Part shown: piece by piece, positions 58,101 through 64,000 of the stretch | Layout: every line of letters begins with the position of its first letter | How positions within the stretch are numbered: position 1 is the first letter of the stretch | Assembly (NCBI GenBank): GCA_900319235.1 | Contig: ONNR01000016.1 | Location: forward strand, 1-64,000 | Direction of reading: 5' to 3' | DNA length: 64,000 nucleotides | From: an uncultured Prevotellaceae bacterium | GTDB taxonomy: Bacteria > Bacteroidota > Bacteroidia > Bacteroidales > UBA3663 | The notes under the pieces: generated by a model | What the model saw: only the letters and a program-made list of their open reading frames with translations | Database searches by the model: none | Told to the model about the DNA's origin: nothing | Made by a program: the position numbers and the translations under genes

Positions 58101-59461
58101 TCGGACAGCTGGATGTCATCGGGAGCATCGATGATACCTTTCTCGTTGGGAATGGAAGCGCCAGCATATTGCGGGTCGATGCGTCCTGCTGCCTCGTCGA
58201 GGAGGCGCTGATCGACCTCATCGTATCTTGGCAAAGAGGCACCAGCCTGGTTGACTACCTTCTGGTAAGCCTCGTCGGCACTTTCATATTCGAGTCCGCT
58301 CAAGGCATAGGGTATTTCGGAGAGGGTATAGGTGGTGAAGTTGGAACCCGTGAGGTTGATGCCTCGGCTGGCACTACCAGCTTGTGCACCATAGTAGTTG
58401 TCGGCATTGACCTTGTTGAGTTCGGTTTCGCTCCAAACGGTGCTGTTCTGGGGAGCCCAACGACTGTTCACTTCAAACTTGTTGCCGCTGAGGTACCACT
58501 GTCCGTAAGGTGTGGAGGGAGCGCACCAGTAGCGACTGCCCGAAGTGTTGCGCTGCGTGGCAGGACCTGGGCGATAGTAGTTGCTGATGAGATAGACGCG
58601 GTCGTAACCAGGGTCATCCTTTGTCCAGGCTGCTGCTTCGACAGTGTTTTTGTCATATTCGCCACCATATTGGTTGCCAGCACCGCTCCAGTTGAAGACG
58701 ACGTTGTTGGCAAACTCGGAATCTACCTGATAGTCATGTTCGCCTTTTGTCTTCGATGGTGATCGCACGCCGTTGAAGCGAGGTGCACGCGAATGACTAT
58801 TGGTGATGAGCGTGTGGTGCATGGTGCTGTGTTCTCCGCCCCACTGGGTGGCATAGGCACGAGCGCCCTTGGAGTTCTTGGAGTTGTAAAGACCTTCGCC
58901 GATGATGCACCATTGTACGGTGGTGGAGTCGCTATCGTAGGCGGTGAGGCATTCCTCCATACTCCACGTCATCGAGCAATGATCAAGGATGACACCCTCG
59001 CAGTTCTCCATATCGAGGCCAGTCATCGACTTGTTGGGGATGTCGCCGGCACGGAAACGCACATAACGAATGATGATGTTGTCGTTGTTGATGTACATGT
59101 TGTAGCCGGTGAGGCAGATGCCACCACCTGGTGCCGATTGTCCGAGGATAGAGACGTTGGGGAAGCGGAAACGCAACTTCGACTGGAGGTAGATGGTGCC
59201 CGAAGTGTTGAAGAGGATGATGCGGGGACGGCCGCCATTCTCGTGGTTGAGCGCCCAACGGAGCGTGCCTTCGACGAGATTGTTGTCGGAGCAGTCGTCG
59301 TTGCGGGTGACGTAGCATACTTCGCCTCCACGACCACCGGTGACAAAGCGTCCATAGCCCTCAGCGCCAGGAAAGGCGAGTTGGCGTTCGGCGTGAGCCT
59401 GTGGGGTTGTAATGCCCAGCATGGTGCAAAGTGCGAGCAAGGTTAGTAGAATCTTTTTCAT
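55175..59461 (-). CDS. Secreted pectate lyase (PL1)-pectin methylesterase (CE8) fusion
   Basis: A 1428-aa exported enzyme. Order: signal peptide (MKKILLTLLALCTMLGITTPQAHA); PL1-type pectate lyase at about 25-450 (LAFPGAEGYGRFVTGGRGGEV, TWSMEECLTAY, NNVVFNWSG); a calcium-binding-like DADCDGMPNAYEDEMG near 480; a bacterial repeat domain at about 551-612; a beta-sandwich region; a second InlB-like repeat at 925-1003; and a CE8 pectinesterase at about 1019-1275. The CE8 part keeps QDTYYL, GEVDFIYGDGTMFF and LGRPWGDSP. The last 40 residues (YNLFGQKV...GIVI) form a sorting-like tail. It would both remove methyl groups from pectin and cut the chain. Residues near 880-890 are encoded by low-complexity DNA (56796-56856). 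Confidence 0.88.
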   Translation of the reverse strand: MKKILLTLLALCTMLGITTPQAHAERQLAFPGAEGYGRFVTGGRGGEVCYVTRNDDCSDNNLVEGTLRWALNHENGGRPRIILFNTSGTIYLQSKLRFRFPNVSILGQSAPGGGICLTGYNMYINNDNIIIRYVRFRAGDIPNKSMTGLDMENCEGVILDHCSMTWSMEECLTAYDSDSTTVQWCIIGEGLYNSKNSKGARAYATQWGGEHSTMHHTLITNSHSRAPRFNGVRSPSKTKGEHDYQVDSEFANNVVFNWSGAGNQYGGEYDKNTVEAAAWTKDDPGYDRVYLISNYYRPGPATQRNTSGSRYWCAPSTPYGQWYLSGNKFEVNSRWAPQNSTVWSETELNKVNADNYYGAQAGSASRGINLTGSNFTTYTLSEIPYALSGLEYESADEAYQKVVNQAGASLPRYDEVDQRLLDEAAGRIDPQYAGASIPNEKGIIDAPDDIQLSEHDTYVVDGVTYTNFPFLGMREGDRYIVDADCDGMPNAYEDEMGFDKNDPADGAALAANGYTNVENYLNGIADGTLQKSRYETSDYPITPGHDMADEVTYSFTTGSADGEAPQGGTLPFASQYTIPQNTSLYLDGYTLIGWTCQGKIYNIGDVVTLVENMTFTPVFQKNNISIDDRRHDTRWTWDFTLPVAPVLNAEDEGIYVNQNEVEGISIDTYVEYSGLHITLPFRSGAKTFVNDTEVENNVSPDSTLAFITVPADVALRSIAVLFPYEEPTHAQSGSVTIKWPWNTGAYVAAGNFSDEDSALAFASATASYNEDYLSYMSKTDKVIKASWVAFQPAEQISAPDPNYVVEFRVVPASGVSFTPTTISLNAMRFGTDGGKLDIYAVYGDEEVLLDEGLVPERDNTAVTSISHDLSLLNLSEPIITSLNNPEGGLPFALRIYIYSLGNSKQVGFNQVTISGDWSGSSSAEQYSVGAEALPAEGGTVTLNPAGGVYREGTVVTLTAKANAGYNFVGWTDEDEILVSKDPSFEYTVTSDAYFFANFKAYSAYDEIFDNCAPYDAAVHSIDELLVALDAAAKRPNLDERYRIFLFDGTYDFGTKALTKVVKNTSLIGESMEGVLLMNNPGMVTKYQDETPVLFIDQNQNGVYMQDLTIRQARDWDSGKSKGQALALRQRAKQAIYKNVRLQGVQDTYYLNKADATAYFEDCDIAGEVDFIYGDGTMFFEHCTLRPISSGAVITAPNTQTGYKGIVFNKCTIEGAEGYRLGRPWGDSPSSTYLHTTMRSLPNAVGWGSMSSGLVVRFHEFDSRDADGNPLDLSSRSISACNAAANSDPCVITEEQAAEYTLDKVFPNWNPQDYTQQLNVEVVLTDRTLTWACPEPAIGFVVCKDGHPVAFTTGLSYTLPEGDAAGTYSVRVANEMGGLGNPSNAVTGIQTIHADTPSFRSSALYNLFGQKVTSNYQGIVICSQGVIMK
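56796..56856 (-). repeat. In-frame GGTTCTGA-type sequence inside the pectinase gene
   Basis: The plus strand reads AGACCCCCTTCAGGG then AGAGAGGTTATGATGGGTTC and TGAAAGGTTC. This resembles AGAGAGGTTATGAGGGGGAT and the GGTTCTGA units at 26734-26797. In the protein it gives LSEPIITSLNNPEGG, read in frame between two domains. Confidence 0.55.
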
Positions 59462-59506
59462 AGGGATGTGTGTTGATTATGAGTTGCCTGTGTGGTTTAT
59501 TTGGCG

Positions 59507-59538
59507 CAAAGATAAGGATTATTTTGATAGGATGCAAA
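59507..59538 (-). promoter_or_regulatory. Pectinase promoter, TTTG-N20-TATCTTTG
   Basis: On the minus strand TTTG (59535-59538) and TATCTTTG (59507-59514) are 20 bp apart. The sequence around it is nearly the same as that at 61096-61127. Confidence 0.75.
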
Positions 59539-59623
59539 TTTTTGAGGAAAATAATTTATTGCAGCCATAAATGACTGCTACATAGACACAAAAACGAGGG
59601 ACAGGGTGACAAGGAAGGTGACA

Positions 59624-59655
59624 CAAAAAAACGAGCCGGATTGTGCCGGCTCGTG
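59624..59655 (-). terminator. Terminator after the 448-aa secreted protein gene
   Basis: CGAGCCGG at 59632-59639 and CCGGCTCG at 59646-59653 with a minus-strand T run. It is almost identical to the hairpin at 61283-61314. Confidence 0.8.
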
Positions 59656-59678
59656 ATGTAATAGGGGATGGAGAATGC

Positions 59679-61025
59679 TTACTTGATGTACTGGAGCTTG
59701 CCACCACGGATGATGAGGCCCTGTGCGTTGTTGGTGCGCTGGCCGTAGATGTTGAAGGCGCGGGTGTCAGCCTTTTCGGTAGCAATCTGTTCGATGCCAA
59801 CGAGTGGAGTATTGTCGGTGATCTTGGTGATGACAACCTTCTCGATGAACATGCCATTGTAAACCTGGAAGACGATGTAGCCATTGCCTTCGAGAGCATT
59901 ACCCTCGCCATCGGTGCCAGCAGCTTCCTTCACGTTGATGATTTCGCCAGAAGGAATGGCAGTGGTGTTGCCCTGAAGAGCTTCGGTGCTTTCGCCAAGG
60001 TAAGCCACGGTAGCAGCTTCGGCGCCAGTAGCATACTTGATCTGCTGCTTCTCTGCAGCTTCGATAGCCTCGGCATTGTAGAAGATTTGTACCTGGTCGT
60101 CGTTGTCAAGACCATCGATAGCCCACTGGGTATCGCGCTTAACCTGAATGCCCTTCTGGCTCCAGTTCTGGACGATGCGATCCTGACGGCCAAAGACATG
60201 ACACTCGTCGGGAAGACCTACGAGCTGTGACTTCTCATCAGCGGTGTAGCCCTTGAAGTCGTTGCGGTTCTTGTTGGGATTCTCTTCCGACTCATAGACA
60301 TAGATATATCCGGAATTGCCCTGATTGCGGTTGAGGTTAGAGAACTCGAGGGTTGAACCAGCCTTCTTGAGGTCATAAACGAAAGTAGTCTCATCGGGGT
60401 TGGTGATGGTAACCTTCGAAATAGAGGTCTCCTTGAAAACGAAGAACGAAACATAGCCATCGAGACCAGTCTTGCCATTGTCGTAGGCAGTGGTGTCAAC
60501 AGTGATGGTTGCGCCAGAAGCATAGGTAGAAACGCCGCCTTCGAGCACGGTGCCATCGATAGAGCACTGGGTCTTGGAACCTTCAGAGTTGTCATAACGG
60601 AGAGCCTGCTCACCTTCGACTTCTGAAGTGGTGGAGTATTCTACAACGACCTTGCTGCCTACAACGAGACCGTCAACGACGAAGTTGCGAGCCTGACCGA
60701 AGTAGAGACCATTGGCGGTGAGATTCTGTACGAGACGTGGGTTGCGTACCCAAACGTGGCATTCATCGGGGAGACCTACAGCCTTCGAATTGGCATCAGC
60801 TTCATAACCCTTGTAGTCTTGACGTCTGCTGTCAAGCTTCTCGGCGTTCTCATAGGAATAGAATGCCCAGCTGCAGTTGAGGTTGGCAAGAGGGAGTGGA
60901 GCGCCTGCTGTTACGAAATCATAGGTGAGGACGGTATCAACAACGATGTACTCGTTTTCACCTTCCTGTGCAAATGCTGCAGCGCCGAAGAGGCAAGCAG
61001 CGGCAAGAGTAAAGAACTTCTTCAT
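59679..61025 (-). CDS. Secreted two-module protein with sorting-like tail
   Basis: A 448-aa exported protein, function unknown. It has a signal peptide (MKKFFTLAAACLFGAAAFAQ). Two related modules follow: one with YDFVTAGAPLPLANLNCSWA and VGLPDECHVWVRNPRLVQNL, the other with YDLKKAGSTLEFSNLNRN and VGLPDECHVFGRQDRIVQNW. The repeated VGLPDECHV(W/F) is striking. The end (FNIYGQRTNNAQGLIIRGGKLQYIK, in part) is the same kind of tail as in both neighbours. It could be a carbohydrate-binding or surface protein. It lies between the pectinase and another modular secreted protein and has its own promoter and terminator. Confidence 0.75.
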   Translation of the reverse strand: MKKFFTLAAACLFGAAAFAQEGENEYIVVDTVLTYDFVTAGAPLPLANLNCSWAFYSYENAEKLDSRRQDYKGYEADANSKAVGLPDECHVWVRNPRLVQNLTANGLYFGQARNFVVDGLVVGSKVVVEYSTTSEVEGEQALRYDNSEGSKTQCSIDGTVLEGGVSTYASGATITVDTTAYDNGKTGLDGYVSFFVFKETSISKVTITNPDETTFVYDLKKAGSTLEFSNLNRNQGNSGYIYVYESEENPNKNRNDFKGYTADEKSQLVGLPDECHVFGRQDRIVQNWSQKGIQVKRDTQWAIDGLDNDDQVQIFYNAEAIEAAEKQQIKYATGAEAATVAYLGESTEALQGNTTAIPSGEIINVKEAAGTDGEGNALEGNGYIVFQVYNGMFIEKVVITKITDNTPLVGIEQIATEKADTRAFNIYGQRTNNAQGLIIRGGKLQYIK

Positions 61026-61095
61026 TTTGTTTGATTTAGTGATGGTTTATAATGTTTGTTATTCTCGTGTGCGGTGTGAGTGCTGTTAGGCGGTG

Positions 61096-61127
61096 CAAAG
61101 ATAGGGATAATTTTGGTAGGATGCAAA
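61096..61127 (-). promoter_or_regulatory. Promoter of the 448-aa secreted protein, TTTG-N20-TATCTTTG
   Basis: On the minus strand TTTG (61124-61127) and TATCTTTG (61096-61103) are 20 bp apart. Confidence 0.75.
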
Positions 61128-61282
61128 TTTTTTGGGAATTTTTTTTGGTGGCAGCCAAAGATGGCTGCGACAATGACACGAAACGGGGCGATTTGGCTGC
61201 GATAAAGACGAAGTGACGTGACGACAAGGACGGGGAATATGGCGACACGGACGGGGGACATGGCGATAAAGTCGAGGGGACT

Positions 61283-61314
61283 TAAAAAAACGAGCCGGAC
61301 TGTGCCGGCTCGTA
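61283..61314 (-). terminator. Terminator after the last secreted protein gene
   Basis: CGAGCCGG at 61291-61298 and CCGGCTCG at 61305-61312 with a minus-strand T run. Confidence 0.8.
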
Positions 61315-61335
61315 AATATTAAAGAGGGAGGGATG

Positions 61336-64000
61336 TTACTTGATGTACTGAACCCTGCCGTTGCGTATGATGAGGCCTTGTGCCTTCTCGATGCGCTGAC
61401 CATTGAGGTTGTAAGCACGGTTGGTGCCGATGGTTTCGGCGTCAATCTGCTCGATGCCTACTGGTGGCGTCGGAGGAGTTGGTTCAACATACTCTACAGC
61501 CCAGCGAGGATCGCCAGCCTGAACTTTTGCTGCATAGCTGCTCTCGAATGGAGCGAAGTACTCCTTCAGGGCCTCAGGATTGGTGAGGTCGAGTGCAGGA
61601 AGCTCTGCTGTCTGGATGTCCATCGAATCGAGCACGGCGAACTTGGTGGCGTCGGTGCCATCCACCTCGTTGATACCGCCCCAGATGCAGTTGGTGCTGT
61701 CGGTGACATAAGTGCAGCTGCCACCAATAGCCTTCTGGAGGCGATAGGTGTCGACGAAGACGTTCTTGGTCCACTCAGCGGTGACGCACTTGTTGTTCAC
61801 GTAGTTGTTGGCGAAGTTCTGGTTGGATGGGCTATTGACGAAGGTGTTGTTCGTCATATTCCAGGTCATGGCTGCATCTTCAGTTCCCCAAACCTTGTTT
61901 CCAGTAGCGTTGGAAGCATTCGAGAAGCGGAGGAAGTAGTAGCTCGTGGTCTCATTGGTGTTGTAGAAGGTCGAGTTGTAGATATTGATGTCCTTGATGC
62001 TGTTGGCACCATTGTCCCAGCGGATGATGGCCTTGCCTTCGGCATTGTTGTTCTGAATGATGGACTCGGAGATGTTGAGCGTGCGGAGAGCCCAGGGCTT
62101 GGTGCCGCCGTCGATGAGCGATACGGGCAGGTTGGCGAAGTTGGTCTTTAGGATACTGATGGCAGTGCCTTCGTAAACCTTCTGGTTAGCACCCTCGTAC
62201 TTGAATGTACCAACTACAGTCTCGGTGCCGTCTTCAGCAGTCTCGGTCGTCTCGCTGTAGGTGTAGAGTGACTCGTCGGGTTCTTCTGACATGGCGATAG
62301 GAGCAACTGTTGAAGCTGCGCAATCGAAGTTGGCATCGGTGATGACAAGAGCAACCTGAGCAGTGATCTGTCCGGTAGCATCGGTTACAACGGTAGCCTT
62401 GTTACCGAAGATGACTACAGGCTTTGTGCCCAAAGGAGCCTCACCATTCAGGGTGTAGGTCTTGCCTTCAACGAGATCAACGCTGTAGAAGCCGGTGCCT
62501 TCTACTTCCTTGGCATTTGCGATGGCGATGTTGAGAGTACCCTTGCCTGCATCCTGTGCGTCGGCTGTAGCCTCGTCCTGGAGAGTGACAGCGGAGATCA
62601 TGATGTCCTTGTTGACCTCAGGAGCACCTTCAACCCAGATTTCGTACTTCTCGGTTGGGTCGAGTTCAACGGTAACGCAGTCAGATGCAGTGCCCTTGCC
62701 GTAGATGGTGCCAGGCTCGGTCTGTGCAACGATATTTTTGGTACTGTTGAACGGTTTGGCAGTTACAAGCACGTAGTTGCCATCCTCAGCGCTGCCGCTA
62801 GCAGAACCAACAGCATAGACAGTGAACTTCTTGGTATCCTTTACAAAGAACTTCAGGTACTTGCCCCACTGAGCAGAAACTACAGGAGAGATAACCGAAC
62901 CTTCAGCGCCAGTTACCTGGATCCATTCGCCGCGTTCGCCGGTCTCAGGATTGAGGTCAGTCCAGCGGTTGGAGGTCTGAACTTCAGCAGAGCCGTCGTC
63001 AAGAGTCGATGTTGGATTGACATATTCGATCCAGTCGAGAGCGATGGCAGCCTTCTCGGAAGCGGTGCCATCGTCGGCAGTCTTTGTCTTGGTGGTCAGC
63101 ATATCAGGACCTTTGACGGTCTCCCAGAATGCGTAGTTGGGAACTTCGGGGGCCTTAGGAGCAATACCAGGAGCCTCGGATGCACCGAAGATCTGGATAC
63201 CTGCAAGCATAATGTCCTTGTTGGCTGTCTCGTCACCCTTCACAGTGATCTGATAAACTTTCTCGGGGTCGAGTGCGATGTTTACGGTGTCGGAAGCAGT
63301 GCCCTTGCCGTAGATGCCACCAGGAGTAGAGTTGGCTTCGATGATGTCGCCATCCTCAGATAGGGCAACGACACGGAGGCAGTTGCCGTCTTCGGCCGAA
63401 CCACTGGCCGAACCAACGCCGAGGAATGACATCTTGGCGGTCTCCTTTACGATGAAGATCATATACTTGCCCCAAGCAGCAGAAAGAACGGGCGAGTTGA
63501 CAGAGCCGTTGTTGCCATAAACCTGGATCCAGTTGCTGCCTTCTCCATAGTTGTAATCCTCATAGTTGGGGTCGAAGTTGGTCCAGCGGTTGGAGGTTTG
63601 AACCTCAGCCTTGCCATTGTCAAGGGTAGATGTTGGGTTGATGTATTCTACCCAATCGTACTTCTCGGAGATGCCGTTCTTGGTGCTAACATTGCCTTCA
63701 GCATCGGTCTTTGGGAAGCCGCCCTGTACGAGGTCGGGACCAAGCACTACTTCGAAAGCCTTGCCCTCGGTGTAACGTGGAGCATGGGCAACGGAAGCGT
63801 CGAACGAAGCTGCCTCGTAGTTAATGGTGACACTCTTGACATAGCTGCGTCCCTTTTCGGTGCCGCTGAAGAAGAGGGTGTCGATGAATTGTGGTTCATC
63901 AAATTTGATCTCGTATTCCTTCAAGGCAGTCTCGGAGGCATCGATTTCGTAAGCGAAGCCATTGAGGGTGGCGTGTGGAGTATCGATCTTCTCAGTATCG
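61336..64000 (-). CDS. Secreted modular beta-helix-like protein, partial (5' end outside window)
   Basis: The reading frame is open to the window edge, so the start lies outside; at least 887 residues are visible. Two modules of about 150-190 aa share WVEYINPTSTLD / WIEYVNPTSTLD, EVQTSNRW, VGSASGSAEDGN and GIYGKGTASD. A region with many NNNAEG- and IYNSTF-like turns (about 62290-61540) follows, typical of a right-handed beta-helix. It ends in the same sorting-like tail as its neighbours (YNLNGQRIEKAQGLII). It resembles pectin-locus surface proteins such as those of the DUF4957/DUF5123 type, but I could not confirm this. It is probably an extracellular glycan-binding protein or lyase-like protein. 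Confidence 0.7.
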   Translation of the reverse strand, partial: DTEKIDTPHATLNGFAYEIDASETALKEYEIKFDEPQFIDTLFFSGTEKGRSYVKSVTINYEAASFDASVAHAPRYTEGKAFEVVLGPDLVQGGFPKTDAEGNVSTKNGISEKYDWVEYINPTSTLDNGKAEVQTSNRWTNFDPNYEDYNYGEGSNWIQVYGNNGSVNSPVLSAAWGKYMIFIVKETAKMSFLGVGSASGSAEDGNCLRVVALSEDGDIIEANSTPGGIYGKGTASDTVNIALDPEKVYQITVKGDETANKDIMLAGIQIFGASEAPGIAPKAPEVPNYAFWETVKGPDMLTTKTKTADDGTASEKAAIALDWIEYVNPTSTLDDGSAEVQTSNRWTDLNPETGERGEWIQVTGAEGSVISPVVSAQWGKYLKFFVKDTKKFTVYAVGSASGSAEDGNYVLVTAKPFNSTKNIVAQTEPGTIYGKGTASDCVTVELDPTEKYEIWVEGAPEVNKDIMISAVTLQDEATADAQDAGKGTLNIAIANAKEVEGTGFYSVDLVEGKTYTLNGEAPLGTKPVVIFGNKATVVTDATGQITAQVALVITDANFDCAASTVAPIAMSEEPDESLYTYSETTETAEDGTETVVGTFKYEGANQKVYEGTAISILKTNFANLPVSLIDGGTKPWALRTLNISESIIQNNNAEGKAIIRWDNGANSIKDINIYNSTFYNTNETTSYYFLRFSNASNATGNKVWGTEDAAMTWNMTNNTFVNSPSNQNFANNYVNNKCVTAEWTKNVFVDTYRLQKAIGGSCTYVTDSTNCIWGGINEVDGTDATKFAVLDSMDIQTAELPALDLTNPEALKEYFAPFESSYAAKVQAGDPRWAVEYVEPTPPTPPVGIEQIDAETIGTNRAYNLNGQRIEKAQGLIIRNGRVQYIK

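Overview
The window looks like a chromosomal segment of a gut or oral Bacteroidales bacterium, most likely Prevotella-like or close to Bacteroides. The evidence is SusC/SusD outer-membrane uptake genes, a DUF6377-type PUL regulator, DUF4286, DUF4494 and PG0541 family proteins that are largely confined to Bacteroidota, and many upstream regions with the Bacteroidota promoter pattern TTTG-N20-TANNTTTG. Secreted enzymes also carry short C-terminal sorting-like tails. Gene density is high. I saw no rRNA, tRNA, CRISPR array, phage or IS element.

Layout. 0.1-3.3 kb: a HAD phosphatase, an aldolase of the dihydrodipicolinate synthase / N-acetylneuraminate lyase family and a sodium:solute symporter, probably one sugar-acid catabolic unit. 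3.4-5.0 kb: queD-queE-folE for queuosine precursor synthesis. 5.0-12.9 kb: a PUL-like locus with a DUF6377 regulator, SusC, SusD and a secreted histidine acid phosphatase. 13.1-17.1 kb: fucI, fucP and a convergent AraC regulator. 17.3-19.5 kb: two aldo/keto reductases, one secreted and fused to an NTF2-like domain. 19.6-20.0 kb: an 84-bp tandem repeat array ending in a perfect 26-bp palindrome. 20.3-21.7 kb: a sigma factor with a membrane partner. 21.7-29.6 kb: a polysaccharide deacetylase, an esterase, VanZ, a FadL porin, a cyclophilin, DUF4286, TsaE, YggS, DUF4494 and EngB. 29.8-31.7 kb: yidC.

31.9-40.1 kb is a compact aryl-polyene-like lipid locus: methyltransferase, LpxL-like acyltransferase, two hotdog dehydratases, two ketosynthases each fused to a second ketosynthase-like half, an acyl carrier protein, a four-helix flippase-like protein and a GT2 glycosyltransferase. 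It lacks an obvious ketoreductase or starter-unit enzyme in the window. 40.2-42.5 kb holds a three-gene unit of unknown function: two paralogous DprA/SLOG-like proteins flanking a HipB-type HTH protein, with its own promoter and a strong terminator. I regard it as the best candidate for an undescribed system. 42.6-50.7 kb: a LytTR response regulator and LytS-like kinase divergent from a TolC / adaptor / RND pump / PG0541 efflux operon. 50.9-54.9 kb: a HerA-like ATPase and a membrane pyrophosphatase. 55.2-64.0 kb (minus strand): a very large pectate lyase-pectin esterase fusion and two modular secreted proteins, the last cut by the window edge, suggesting pectin degradation.

A recurring theme is short low-complexity repeats of several families in intergenic gaps. 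Related sequence is also read in frame inside interdomain linkers of several proteins, namely both ketosynthases, the LytTR regulator and the pectinase.
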